NCBI GenBank assembly: GCA_036558545.1
Contig: DATBFJ010000028.1
Coordinates: forward strand, 11,003-75,002
Source of the DNA: JALYGJ01 sp036558545
GTDB taxonomy: Bacteria > Chloroflexota > Limnocylindria > Limnocylindrales > CSP1-4
Direction of reading: 5' to 3'
DNA: 64,000 nucleotides
The translations under genes and the position numbers were made by a program. Positions 1 to 8,019 of the stretch are shown in pieces. The notes below the pieces were generated by a model. It searched no databases. It saw only the letters and a program-made list of their open reading frames with translations, and was not told the DNA's origin. Numbering within the stretch: the stretch's first letter is position 1; the number at the start of each line of letters is the position of its first letter.

Positions 1-2
1 TG

Positions 3-299
3 GCAAGTCATCCCGTGATGGAACTTGGCACGGCCGCGACGTACGACGAGTGGGCGGACCGGGCCGGCTTGATCGGACGCGTCGTGACCTACGCGGACAA
101 GCGGGCACGACAGGATGTTGTGACGCTGACCGACCGATTCGCTCGTTGGCACGCGCGTTACCCGGACAGCCCAAAGCTGGACGAGGCGGATGCTCGGGCA
201 CTGCTTCTGGAGGCCGAGATCTGCGGCCTTGCCGGGATTCAGCCGGAGGATGTGCTGCGCCAACGCTGGGTGACTGGAGCGCTGCGTGCCGCGGCCTGA
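3..299 (+). CDS. HD-domain-like hydrolase, C-terminal part (5' end outside window)
   Basis: The reading frame is open from the first bases of the window and ends at a TGA at 297-299, so only the last ~99 codons are visible. The visible part contains a Trp-rich helix and the stretch VVTYADKRARQDVVTL followed by DRFARWHARYP, a pattern I associate with the C-terminal half of HDIG/HD-type phosphohydrolases, where the Asp of YADK is a metal ligand. The HD motif itself would lie upstream and cannot be seen. The stop overlaps the holA start by 14 bases, so the two are probably co-transcribed. A GTG at 15 is the first in-window start, but coding sense continues upstream of it. The family assignment is moderate; substrate unknown. 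Confidence 0.5.
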   Translation, partial: ASHPVMELGTAATYDEWADRAGLIGRVVTYADKRARQDVVTLTDRFARWHARYPDSPKLDEADARALLLEAEICGLAGIQPEDVLRQRWVTGALRAAA

Positions 300-1389
300 C
301 CTGGCCTACTTCTGGGGCGAGGACGCATGGTCGATCGAACGGGCCGGCCGCGACTTCCGATCAACGTTGGAGCAACGAGCCGGTCAGCCGTACGAGGTCT
401 GGCGAACGAGCGGCGACGAAGACGACGCGAGCGCAGAAGTCGCGGCCGGCAAGCGCCGCGACCGAGTCATCGACGGCATCGCCGAGCATCTCGCCATCGC
501 TCCGATGTTCTCTGCGGGCACGCTCGTGGTCGTGCGCCAGCCAGGCTCCCTGTTACGCGAACAGGCCGCTCGCGAGCGCGTCATCCGCCTGGCGACCGAT
601 ATCGCTCCAGGCAATGCGCTCGTGTTCCTGGACCTGCTCGCGGCCGGCGGCAGTGGCCCAGCCCAGCAAGGCGCGCTGCGCGACGCCATCGATGCCGCCG
701 GTGGCACGGTCAAGGACTATCCGGCGCTTTCGCGCGAGCGCATGGAAGGCTGGATTGCCACTCGGGCGAGCGAGCTCGAGATCACGTTGGCACCCGGTGC
801 GAGCAGGCTGCTTGCCGAGCGAGTCGGTGCTTACGTGCGCGAAGGCGATGTCGATCGTCGGCGCATGAGCGAGCTGGCCAACGGGGAGCTCGAGAAACTG
901 GCTCTCTATCGGCCGAAGGGCACGATCGCGCGCGAAGACATCGACGAGCTGGTCGGCGAAGCCGTCCCCGGTTCGTCGTGGGCGTTCCAGGACGCGCTGG
1001 GCAGTCGCCGTACGTCGGAGGCCGCCACGCTTGCTCGCCGACTCATGGACGACGGCACCGCGATCCAGGTCATGACCACGCTTATCCACCGCCGTTTGCG
1101 CGATCTGATCGTGGTCGCGGATCACCTCGCGGCCGGAACCAAGCCGCCTGACCTCGTCCGCGAGTTGCGCATGCAGCCCTTCAGGGTCCAGAAGCTGGCC
1201 GAACAGGCGCGCACGTGGCGCCAGGAGGAACTGGACAACGCGCTTTCAGAGCTGCTCGAGCTTGACCTGCTGAGCAAGGGCATCGCGTCGGACGGGTCGC
1301 CAAAGACCGTCTCTGACGATCGGTCGCAGCTCGCCCTGATCGCCTGGATCGGCACGAGCGTCGCCCGCGAAACGCAAAGAGTCGCCTAG
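286..1389 (+). CDS. holA: DNA polymerase III delta subunit
   Basis: Predicted clamp-loader delta subunit of 367 residues (family usual 330-350), which opens the beta sliding clamp and joins the tau/gamma-delta' complex at the replication fork. The N-terminus (LAYFWGEDAWSIERA) matches the family pattern of a P-loop-like fold without a working Walker A motif. The middle has the AAA-like LxLDLLAAGGSGPAQ region, and the C-terminal helical collar contains MRxQPFRVQKLAEQARTW-type sequence and the LLELDLLSKG segment typical of HolA. The GTG at 286 overlaps the upstream stop, so translational coupling is likely. It is convergent with the zinc-finger gene at 1448, and its stop codon lies inside a hairpin (1379-1409). 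Confidence 0.88.
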   Translation: MPRPDLAYFWGEDAWSIERAGRDFRSTLEQRAGQPYEVWRTSGDEDDASAEVAAGKRRDRVIDGIAEHLAIAPMFSAGTLVVVRQPGSLLREQAARERVIRLATDIAPGNALVFLDLLAAGGSGPAQQGALRDAIDAAGGTVKDYPALSRERMEGWIATRASELEITLAPGASRLLAERVGAYVREGDVDRRRMSELANGELEKLALYRPKGTIAREDIDELVGEAVPGSSWAFQDALGSRRTSEAATLARRLMDDGTAIQVMTTLIHRRLRDLIVVADHLAAGTKPPDLVRELRMQPFRVQKLAEQARTWRQEELDNALSELLELDLLSKGIASDGSPKTVSDDRSQLALIAWIGTSVARETQRVA

Positions 1390-1434
1390 GAGGAGGTTCT
1401 AGGCGACTCGAGGAGGGCGGTCCCGATGGGACCG
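1379..1434. terminator. Two tandem hairpins between convergent genes
   Basis: GAGTCGCCTAG (1379-1389) pairs perfectly with CTAGGCGACTC (1399-1409) around a 9-base loop, and CGGTCCC (1418-1424) pairs with GGGACCG (1428-1434) around GAT. The first arm includes the last codons and TAG stop of holA. There is no T-tract on either strand, so this is a candidate bidirectional or RNA-protecting structure rather than a textbook intrinsic terminator. Confidence 0.55.
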
Positions 1435-1447
1435 GGTTGGGTTGGGG

Positions 1448-1702
1448 TCAGGAGGGCGAGGACCACGCGCCGCTGGTCAGCACCGCGTCGGTCTCGATTG
1501 CGAAAGTGCAGCGCCCCTCGGGCACCGACAGCAGCTCGATGAGGTCCGGATCGAGGTACAGCTGCTGGCACATCTCGCACAGGCTCGCCGGAAGGCCGAA
1601 GAAGAACTTCTCGCTGCCGTCATCGAGGCGGAAAGTCGCGTCGAAACGGGAGTTGAAGAGCTTCCGATTGCATACCGGGCATCCACTGCCCAAGCGAGCC
1701 AT
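1448..1702 (-). CDS. Small zinc-ribbon protein (YgiT-like)
   Basis: An 84-residue protein with two CxxC pairs, CPVC near residue 9 and CEMC near residue 43, which should bind one structural zinc. This spacing resembles the N-terminal zinc domain of MqsA/YgiT antitoxins, but there is no HTH domain behind it and no partner toxin next to it, so an antitoxin role is not supported. The last ~35 residues (LLSVPEGRCTFAIET) are without recognised motif. It reads in the same direction as rsfS, 79 bases downstream of the rsfS stop, with a hairpin between them. It could be a small regulatory or redox-sensing protein; function unknown. Confidence 0.6.
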   Translation of the reverse strand: MARLGSGCPVCNRKLFNSRFDATFRLDDGSEKFFFGLPASLCEMCQQLYLDPDLIELLSVPEGRCTFAIETDAVLTSGAWSSPS

Positions 1703-1745
1703 GCGGGGACTCTAGGTACGATCCGGTGCACTCCCACACGACCCA

Positions 1746-1765
1746 GCGGTACCAGGTCGTACCGC
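1746..1765 (-). terminator. Hairpin downstream of rsfS
   Basis: GCGGTAC (1746-1752) and GTACCGC (1759-1765) form a perfect 7-bp stem with a 6-base loop, 17 bases after the rsfS stop codon on the minus strand. No T-tract follows, so termination, possibly Rho-aided, is a guess. Confidence 0.35.
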
Positions 1766-1781
1766 CTTCCGTCCTACCTGC

Positions 1782-2237
1782 TCACTGCAGGCGCAACAGG
1801 ATCGGGGCCTCGGCCCACAGTCGCTCCAGTTGATAGAAGTCGCGCTCGGGCGGCGCCATGATATGGACGATCACCGCGCCAAAGTCGAGCAGCATCCAGT
1901 GCGCGCTCGAGGAGCCCTCGCGCCCAATCGGCTTTACCCCTTCGTCGCGCAGGCCTTCGGCAATTCCGTCGGAGATCGCGCCAAGCTGGCGTTCGGAGGA
2001 ACCCGAGCAGATGACGAAATAATCCGCCAGGGAAGTGAGCGCGCCGATCTCAAGCAGGACGATGTCGGACGCCTTCTTGTCAGAGGCGAGGTCCACGATT
2101 CGTCGCGCCAAGGCAAGCGCGCTTTCATCCGACGCGCCCTTCTGTCCGCTTTCCGCCTTCGGGCGCACCGCGCGCCGGCGTGGCAGACCGCGGATGTCCT
2201 CAGGCTTCTGGTCGGTCACTGGGTCCATACAGTCCAT
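1782..2237 (-). CDS. rsfS: Ribosomal silencing factor RsfS
   Basis: RsfS (DUF143/Iojap family) binds L14 on the 50S subunit and blocks subunit joining in starvation. The core from about residue 42 to the end shows the family signature: ASDIVLLEIG, LADYFVICSGSSERQ, SSAHWMLLDFGAVIVHI and the FYQLERLWAEAP tail. The predicted 151 residues are slightly longer than usual because of a basic, charged N-terminal extension. I chose the ATG at 2237 (another at 2228), which overlaps the nadD end; an open frame continues upstream inside nadD but has shadow composition. The obgE-nadD-rsfS order is a common conserved gene neighbourhood. Confidence 0.88.
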   Translation of the reverse strand: MDCMDPVTDQKPEDIRGLPRRRAVRPKAESGQKGASDESALALARRIVDLASDKKASDIVLLEIGALTSLADYFVICSGSSERQLGAISDGIAEGLRDEGVKPIGREGSSSAHWMLLDFGAVIVHIMAPPERDFYQLERLWAEAPILLRLQ

Positions 2238-2835
2238 GTTCGCCGATATATCGCTCGACGGCAGGCGGAACGAGGTAGCGGACCGACATTCCCGCCGCCA
2301 GACGAAGGCGGATGTTCGACGACGAGTGGCCAAGGATCGAGGTGGCCACGAACGTGAAGCGGTCAACGCGGCCAGGGAAGTGGGCCTCAATCCATTCGCG
2401 CGGCAGGTTCGCATAGCCCAGGCGAGGCACCACGCAGATCTCGGCAAGGTCAAGGAGCCGTTCCGGCTCGTGCCACTGTGGCAGGTGGGAGGCGCTCTCC
2501 GACGACAGGATCAGCACGAAACGGCAGTCGGGCATTTGTGCCACCAACCGCGCGACAGTGTCGGCCGTGTAACCGGAGATGCCGCTCTCAATCTCGATTC
2601 GACTTACCGTGAACGCGCTGTTGTCGGCAATTGCCGCCTCGAGCATTGCAACGCGATCCTCCGCGCTCACTTGCGCGGGTCCCTTGTGAACCGGCACGTT
2701 CGCCGGAACGAAGACGACGTGGTCGAGTCCAAGGGCGCCGCGAGTTTGTTCGGCGATGGTCAGATGTGCGAAGTGGACCGGGTCAAAAACGCCGCCGAGA
2801 ATTCCCCAGCGCTCGATCAAGACTCGTCGTCCCAC
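2200..2835 (-). CDS. nadD: Nicotinate-nucleotide adenylyltransferase
   Basis: NadD transfers AMP from ATP to nicotinate mononucleotide to give deamido-NAD, the penultimate step of NAD synthesis. The 211 residues fit the family. The nucleotidyltransferase motif is GILGGVFDPVHFAHL at residues 11-25, with the (H/T)xxH pair; VFVPANVPVHKG follows, and the second ATP-binding signature is TSILGHSSSNIRLRLAAG (SSxxIR) near residues 167-184. The start overlaps the end of obgE by 19 bases and its end overlaps rsfS, so the three genes form one transcript. Confidence 0.93.
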   Translation of the reverse strand: MGRRVLIERWGILGGVFDPVHFAHLTIAEQTRGALGLDHVVFVPANVPVHKGPAQVSAEDRVAMLEAAIADNSAFTVSRIEIESGISGYTADTVARLVAQMPDCRFVLILSSESASHLPQWHEPERLLDLAEICVVPRLGYANLPREWIEAHFPGRVDRFTFVATSILGHSSSNIRLRLAAGMSVRYLVPPAVERYIGEHGLYGPSDRPEA

Positions 2836-4106
2836 TCGAGCTCGACACCGCCAATGCGCACGCTATCGCCCGCCGTGACGCCCGCCCGAACGAGCTCACG
2901 CTCCACGCCAAGGCGAGCCAGATCCCGCTGGAATCGCTCAGCGGACTCCGGATTGTCGAAGTTCGTCTGCGCCGCCAGCCGCTCGATTCGTCGTCCAACC
3001 ACACGATAGGCCTCCCCCTCGCGTTGGACGGAGAAGACGTCATGGCCCGACTCGAGGCGGTGGACGACAACACCCGCCGACGCGGCCGGCCGCGCGAGCT
3101 CATCGGCGTCGGGAAGCAGCTCAGCGAGCGCGGCGACAAGACCGTCAATTCCAGTGCCCTTGTCCGCCGAGATTGCCACGACCGGCAGACCGTCGCGCGC
3201 GCGTGCATGCTCGAAAGCAATCAGGTTTTCGCGCGCGTCGGGCAGGTCCATCTTGTTTGCCACGACCAAAGTGAGCTTTTCGAGCAGCTGCGGCTCATAT
3301 TCCTGCAGCTCGTCGCGGATCACCTGGTAGTCGCGCTCCGGGTCGAGTGCGGCCATGTCGACGACGTGAACCAACAGCCTGGTGCGTGCCACGTGCCGGA
3401 GGAACGCGTAACCCAGCCCGGCGCCGCTGCTCGCGCCCTCGATCAATCCGGGCATGTCCGCCACGGTAACTCGTCGGTCGTCGCGCCCATCGAACACGGA
3501 CAAATCCAACACGCCAAGGTTGGGAGTCAGGGTGGTAAACGGGTACGGCGCGATTTCGGGATTGGCGTTGCTCAGAACGCTCAGCAACGTCGACTTGCCC
3601 GCGTTGGGCAGTCCGATCAGGCCCACGTCGGCGATCAGGCGCAGCTCGAGCTGTAGCCGGCGCTCTTCGCCCGGCTCACCATTCTGCGCGTGAGTCGGCG
3701 CTCGATTGACCGAGGTTGCGAAGTGAACGTTGCCGAGTCCGCCGCGGCCGCCGCGGGCGACCATGACTTCCTGCTCTCTCGAAACCAGGTCCGCGAGCAG
3801 GTCGCCCGTGCCCATATCGCGCACGAGCGTGCCCGGCGGAACGTGGAGAAACAGGTCCTTGCCGGCCTTGCCGTGACGTTTGGAGCCCTCGCCACGACCG
3901 CCCGATTCAGCCCGGAAGTGGTGCTTGAAGCGGTAATCGCGGAGCATCGTTTCACCGGCGTCGACGCGCATATAGACACTGCCACCCCGGCCGCCATCGC
4001 CTCCATCAGGGCCGCCGCGAGGCACGTGTGCCTCGCGGCGCATCGTCGACGCTCCGTCACCGCCGTCACCGGCACGAACGGTGATCGTCACCTCGTCAAG
4101 AAACAT
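2817..4106 (-). CDS. obgE: Obg family GTPase (CgtA)
   Basis: Ribosome-associated GTPase of 429 residues involved in 50S assembly and (p)ppGpp response. Three domains are visible: the glycine-rich Obg fold (residues 1-158, with GGDGGRGGSVY and GGRGGLGN repeats), the G domain with G1 GLPNAGKST, G3 DMPGL, G4 NKMDLP and G5 SADKG, and a C-terminal OCT domain (about 340-420) ending in a VxIGGVELEW motif. The ATG at 4106 starts MFLDEVTITVRAGDGG, the standard N-terminus. It lies 21 bases downstream of the dienelactone hydrolase gene and is likely in the same operon. Confidence 0.95.
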   Translation of the reverse strand: MFLDEVTITVRAGDGGDGASTMRREAHVPRGGPDGGDGGRGGSVYMRVDAGETMLRDYRFKHHFRAESGGRGEGSKRHGKAGKDLFLHVPPGTLVRDMGTGDLLADLVSREQEVMVARGGRGGLGNVHFATSVNRAPTHAQNGEPGEERRLQLELRLIADVGLIGLPNAGKSTLLSVLSNANPEIAPYPFTTLTPNLGVLDLSVFDGRDDRRVTVADMPGLIEGASSGAGLGYAFLRHVARTRLLVHVVDMAALDPERDYQVIRDELQEYEPQLLEKLTLVVANKMDLPDARENLIAFEHARARDGLPVVAISADKGTGIDGLVAALAELLPDADELARPAASAGVVVHRLESGHDVFSVQREGEAYRVVGRRIERLAAQTNFDNPESAERFQRDLARLGVERELVRAGVTAGDSVRIGGVELEWDDES

Positions 4107-4127
4107 TGGCCGAGATCGTAACGGCGC

Positions 4128-4703
4128 TTATGTGTCGCTGAGGAAGTCCAGGACTCGTCGCATCAGAAGCTTCGCGGCCTCAGCGTCGTACGACGGAAGG
4201 GCGCTATCGGCAAAGTAATGCTGATCGCCCGGGTACAGAAACAGCTCGCCCTTGTTTGCCTGGGCGATCAGCTCGCGCGCGTTGTCGACGTCGCCCTCAT
4301 CAATGAAGAACGCGTCGTGGTCTGCGCCGTGCACCTGGACGGGCACGTCCGCTGGCCAGCCACCGAACTCGCTGGCCGGCACGCACGAATAGAAGAACAG
4401 CGCCCCTTTGGCCCCGGACCGGGTCTGCGCCAGCATCTGTGCCGGAAGCACGCCCAGCGAGAAGCCGGCATAAACCACGCCGCTCGGAAGGTCTTCCACG
4501 GCTGCGGCGCCTCGCTTGAGAATCTCTTCTGGAAATCCAAGCTGCTCGGCGAAAGCCATGCCGTGTTCGATGCTGTCGAACGTTCGGCCACCAAATAGGT
4601 CTGGCGTGTGAACCGTATGTCCGGCGTCACGCAACTCGTCAGCGAAGGTGATGATGCCCGGCGACAGCCCGAGGGCATGGTGAAAGAGAACCACTTCCGT
4701 CAT
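4128..4703 (-). CDS. Dienelactone hydrolase family protein
   Basis: A 191-residue alpha/beta hydrolase. Visible features are FHHALGLSPGI near the N-terminus (oxyanion region), a nucleophile elbow GFSLG (Ser, where classical dienelactone hydrolases have Cys), an Asp in VHGADHDAF and the catalytic His in PGDQHYFAD. The fold and triad suggest an esterase or hydrolase of small lactones or esters, but the substrate cannot be read from sequence. The start has a good ribosome binding site (GAGGAG, 4 bases before ATG). It sits just before obgE in the same direction. Confidence 0.8.
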   Translation of the reverse strand: MTEVVLFHHALGLSPGIITFADELRDAGHTVHTPDLFGGRTFDSIEHGMAFAEQLGFPEEILKRGAAAVEDLPSGVVYAGFSLGVLPAQMLAQTRSGAKGALFFYSCVPASEFGGWPADVPVQVHGADHDAFFIDEGDVDNARELIAQANKGELFLYPGDQHYFADSALPSYDAEAAKLLMRRVLDFLSDT

Positions 4704-4930
4704 AACGCTCCTCAGCAGTTTGTCCCGTCCAGCGGGCGAACGATCCGCCGGGAATCGGCGGCCTGTACGTCAGACGTCATCTGGTCGCCAATCAACCCCG
4801 CGGGATGGACGAAAGTCGGGTAGAACCGCAAGCCCAAGACCAACGCGGCCTCCCAGCGGACGGATGACCGCTGATCGGGTCCGACGCGTCGGAACGAACT
4901 CGAGCCGCTGCCTGCAGCCTGAGCTCGCGG
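4704..4930. other. Intergenic region downstream of rho with 14-bp palindrome
   Basis: These 227 bases between rho and the hydrolase gene hold no convincing ORF. A perfect palindrome TCCGACGCGTCGGA lies at 4880-4893, about 40 bases past the rho stop, and a 6-bp hairpin CAGCGG/CCGCTG lies at 4854-4873. Either could help end rho transcription or serve as an operator for the downstream operon; no T-tract is present. Confidence 0.4.
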
Positions 4931-6196
4931 CTAGGCAGCGTCTGCGGCGGCAGCGTTCTTGGTCAGAGCCGCAAGGAACTCGGCATTCGAGTTCGACTTC
5001 GAGAGGCGGTTGAGCAACAGCTCGATGCCCTCGTTCGTGCCCACGGCCGACAGCATCCGGCGCATCGTCCAGACCATGCGCAGGGTGCCCTCCTCGAGGA
5101 GCAGCTCCTCGCGACGAGTGCCTGAACGCTGGACGTCGATCGCCGGGAAGACGCGCTTCTCCGCGAGCTTGCGATCAAGGATCAGCTCACTGTTGCCCGT
5201 GCCCTTGAACTCCTCGTAGATGACGTCGTCCATGCGCGAGCCCGTGTCGATCAGGCAGGTGCCGATGATCGTCAATGAGCCGCCTTCCTCGATCTTTCGC
5301 GCTGCGCCAAAGAAACGCTTGGGCGGATACAGCGCGATCGGGTCGATACCACCCGACAGCGTTCGACCGGACGGCGGCAGGGCCAGGTTGTAGGCACGTG
5401 CCAGCCGGGTGATCGAGTCGAGCAGGATGACCACGTCGCGGCCCGTCTCGACCTGCCGCTTGGCAATCTCGAGGGCCATCTCCGCGGCGTGAGTGTGGTT
5501 TTCCGTTGGCTCGTCGAAGGTCGAGGAGATCACCTCGCCTTTGACGGAGCGGCGCATGTCCGTGACTTCCTCAGGGCGCTCACCGATGAGCGCGACCATC
5601 AGCAGAATCTCCGGGTAGTTGGCCGTGATGCCGTTGGCGATCTGCTTTAGCAGCATCGTCTTCCCGGCCTTTGGCGGCGAGACGATCAACGCGCGCTGGC
5701 CCTTGCCCAGTGGGTTGACCAGGTTGATCAGGCGCTGCGACAGGTTCTTGGGATCCGTTTCGAGGTTGATCAGCTCGAAGGGGTGTACCGGCGTCAGCGC
5801 GTCGAAGTAGGGACGGCGCTTCGCGGCCTCCGGGTCGACGCCGTTGACCGACTCGACTCGAACGAGGCCCCAATACTTCTCGCCGTCCTTGGGCTGGCGA
5901 ATGACGCCGGCAACGCGGTCGCCGGCACGGAGACCGAAGCGCCTGACCTGGGAGGACGACACGTAGACGTCATCTGGCGAGGGCATAAGGCCGCGCCGAC
6001 GCAGGAAACCATAGCCATCGTCGACGATGTCGAGGATGCCCATGACGTAGACCTGGCCGGATCGCTCGACCTGGCCCTGGAGGATGCGCTCGACGAGGTC
6101 GTCCTGGCGCATCTGCTTGGCACCGTCGACACCAAGCTCGGCGCCGATCTGTACAAGCTGATTGAAGTTCTTGGACTTGAGTTCGTTGATGTTCAT
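4931..6196 (-). CDS. rho: Transcription termination factor Rho
   Basis: Hexameric RNA-dependent ATPase that ends transcription; 421 residues, normal length without the long insertion seen in many Actinobacteria. The N-terminal Rho domain (MNINELKSKNFNQLVQIG) is followed by the cold-shock-like RNA-binding domain with GYGFLRR (about residues 60-66) and the RecA-like motor with Walker A PPKAGKT, the GERPEEV Q-loop region, Walker B DVVILLDSITRLARAYN and the Arg-finger region GTCLIDTGSRMDD. I start it at the ATG at 6196: the frame is open further upstream, but that part is low-complexity leader without Rho similarity. A strong promoter (6342-6369) leaves a leader of about 140 bases, compatible with autoregulation. 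Confidence 0.95.
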   Translation of the reverse strand: MNINELKSKNFNQLVQIGAELGVDGAKQMRQDDLVERILQGQVERSGQVYVMGILDIVDDGYGFLRRRGLMPSPDDVYVSSSQVRRFGLRAGDRVAGVIRQPKDGEKYWGLVRVESVNGVDPEAAKRRPYFDALTPVHPFELINLETDPKNLSQRLINLVNPLGKGQRALIVSPPKAGKTMLLKQIANGITANYPEILLMVALIGERPEEVTDMRRSVKGEVISSTFDEPTENHTHAAEMALEIAKRQVETGRDVVILLDSITRLARAYNLALPPSGRTLSGGIDPIALYPPKRFFGAARKIEEGGSLTIIGTCLIDTGSRMDDVIYEEFKGTGNSELILDRKLAEKRVFPAIDVQRSGTRREELLLEEGTLRMVWTMRRMLSAVGTNEGIELLLNRLSKSNSNAEFLAALTKNAAAADAA

Positions 6197-6341
6197 GCAG
6201 AAATTTGGGCCTACCTGCTGACGTCGATGGACAGTTACACGGGTGCTAGGGAGCCGCGCACGACGAGGGTTTGGACCGCTCCGGCACGCGCCACGCGAAC
6301 AGCACAATTGGCCGTTTCGTGGGGGAAGCGGGGACACCCAG

Positions 6342-6369
6342 ATGATAGCAAAACGCGCCGTGCGGTCAA
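6342..6369 (-). promoter_or_regulatory. Promoter of rho
   Basis: On the minus strand TTGACC (6369-6364) and TATCAT (6347-6342) match the -35 and -10 consensus at five of six positions each, with a 16-base spacer. Transcription would begin near 6335, giving a ~140-base leader before rho. Confidence 0.65.
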
Positions 6370-6465
6370 GAGCGAGGCTGCGCGAACCATGAGCGACGGT
6401 TGAAAGGCGCCTGACAGTCTGATTTGCACGAGCCGTAGCACCCATCGAGGGCGGCCAGGGAGACG

Positions 6466-7716
6466 ATGTCGACCATGGCTCACGGCGAAGAAGTGCGCGT
6501 GCTGGGCCGATACGCCCTCGAGGAGCAGATCGCCACGGGTACCACTGCGACGATCTGGCGCGCACACGACACAAGGACCGGCCAGGAGGTCGCGGTCAAG
6601 CGTTTCCACTCGTATCTGCTGACCGACCGGGTCGCCCGCCACCGAATGGAAAGCGAGGCGAAGGCAGCCAAGCGCGTCCATGGTCGAACGATCGTGTCCG
6701 CGATCGGCATGATCTCGACCAAGGACGAGTTCGCGCTGGTCTTCCCCTTTGTTCCCGGGATTCCCCTGGCGGAGCGACTTCGCCAGGAACCCCCTCTGAC
6801 CGTGGCCCAATCGGCGGCAATCGCAGCGAACGTTGCCGAGGCACTGACGGTCATCCATCGAGCTGGGCTCATTCATCGAGACGTCAAACCCGGCAACATC
6901 CTGCTGGCTGAGCACGGACGCGCGCAGTTGCTGGACTTTGGGATCTCGCGCGCGGTGACAGACGAGATCCAGGCCGCTCAGTCAATCACCGGCGCAGGCC
7001 TCGCGATCGGAACGCTGCCGTATATGGCGCCCGAACAGCTTGCTGCTCAACCCGCCAGCCCGGCCACGGACATCTTCGCGCTGGGGGTCGTCCTGTACGA
7101 GATGCTGGCTGGCGTCCGGCCGTTCACTTCATCCACGCCCCTGGCGCTCGCGGACGAACAGCGAAAGCCGCCCGCACGCATCGACGGGGTCCCGGAACCG
7201 CTGGTTGACGTTGCGCTGCGCGCGCTCGCCGTCGATCCGCCGGTTCGTCCACTGGCGGCACAGATGACCACCGAGCTGAGGACGTGGCTCGCGCATCCCT
7301 TGGCCGCCGAGGTACCTACCGCAACCTTCCCCGGCGCGCCTTTGGTCAGCGCCGCGGATCGCGCCAGCGGTGGGCGCGGCATTGCGCTGGGACTCGCCGG
7401 CGCGGCCAGCGTGCTGCTCATCGCGATAGTCGCCCTTGCCGCAGTGCAGCCAATGGCGGGCCCAGAAGCGGCAGCAACACGTGCGCCATTGGCCGCTGCC
7501 GTAGCTCCCACGACGACTGAGTCGCCGCAACCGGGTACGTCAGTAGCCCCGTCGCCGGTACCTGCGTCGGAATCGCCCACGAAGGCGCCCGCGACTGCTG
7601 AGGCACCGTCTCCGCGGCCCGTTCGGAACGCTCCGAAGGCACCCACGCCCGACCATAAGAGGCACCACGCTCCGCACCACAAGCACCACCACCACCATCG
7701 TCGCCCCAGGCCGTAG
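6466..7716 (+). CDS. Membrane-anchored Ser/Thr protein kinase with His-rich tail
   Basis: A 416-residue PknB-type kinase. Catalytic landmarks: VAVK lysine K45, a Glu in the alpha-C helix, HRDVKPGN at 137-144, DFG at 157-159 and the APE motif near 188. One transmembrane helix follows at about 303-325, then a Pro/Ser/Thr/Ala-rich stretch and a very basic tail with repeated His (KRHHAPHHKHHHHH). Topology would be kinase inside, tail outside. The glycine loop is unusual: IATGTTATIW has one Gly instead of GxGxxG, while the other catalytic residues are intact, so activity is likely but not certain. No PASTA domains. AGGGAG precedes the ATG. It diverges from rho. Confidence 0.87.
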   Translation: MSTMAHGEEVRVLGRYALEEQIATGTTATIWRAHDTRTGQEVAVKRFHSYLLTDRVARHRMESEAKAAKRVHGRTIVSAIGMISTKDEFALVFPFVPGIPLAERLRQEPPLTVAQSAAIAANVAEALTVIHRAGLIHRDVKPGNILLAEHGRAQLLDFGISRAVTDEIQAAQSITGAGLAIGTLPYMAPEQLAAQPASPATDIFALGVVLYEMLAGVRPFTSSTPLALADEQRKPPARIDGVPEPLVDVALRALAVDPPVRPLAAQMTTELRTWLAHPLAAEVPTATFPGAPLVSAADRASGGRGIALGLAGAASVLLIAIVALAAVQPMAGPEAAATRAPLAAAVAPTTTESPQPGTSVAPSPVPASESPTKAPATAEAPSPRPVRNAPKAPTPDHKRHHAPHHKHHHHHRRPRP

Positions 7717-8019
7717 TGCCTCCCAGCATGGTGCCTCGGCCGGGTCGCAGCTGGGTCGTCTCACCTCGTGTCAACACCCCCCGGCGTTGCGCACGCGCAC
7801 CGACGTTGCGCTGTGTTGCTTCCCACAAGGACTTTGGTCCCATAGGTAGTGACCTGGGAGGCTTGTAAAAGTCGGCCTGCCAACGCATCCACTCGTGTAT
7901 CGAGCGCCCTCATGGGCGGCGCTCGGACTAACGCACGAATCGGGGGGCGGGGGTCTCCAGCGGGGGGAAATGGGGGGAACAGGGGGTGAAACTGCGGCGG
8001 TCAGTTGGCCGCCGCAGTT
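7717..8019. other. 303-base convergent intergenic region
   Basis: No ORF here looks coding. The region holds, in order, a hairpin CGAGCGCC/GGCGCTCG (7901-7925), five long G-runs (7942-7986) and the left arm of a perfect 14-bp hairpin (7987-8022). It separates the kinase gene (+) from the transaldolase gene (-). Confidence 0.6.
7942..7986 (+). other. G-quadruplex motif
   Basis: Five runs of 5-6 guanines (7942-7947, 7949-7953, 7962-7967, 7972-7977, 7982-7986) are separated by loops of 1, 8, 4 and 4 bases, which satisfies strict G-quadruplex rules with up to five stacked tetrads. The G-rich strand would appear in read-through RNA from the kinase gene. Confidence 0.7.

Noticed and set aside
1448..1702. 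Toxin-antitoxin (MqsRA-like) system
   Set aside because: The zinc-ribbon resembles YgiT but there is no HTH domain and no toxin-like ORF on either side.
2035..3656. Long plus-strand ORFs (324 and 341 codons) across rsfS, nadD and obgE
   Set aside because: Arg/Ala/Pro-rich translations with no domain, antisense to three clearly identified genes; typical shadows in GC-rich DNA.
6197..6574. N-terminal extension of rho to 547 residues
   Set aside because: The extra part is low-complexity, lacks Rho similarity and contains the promoter at 6342-6369; MNINELKSKNF is the natural N-terminus.
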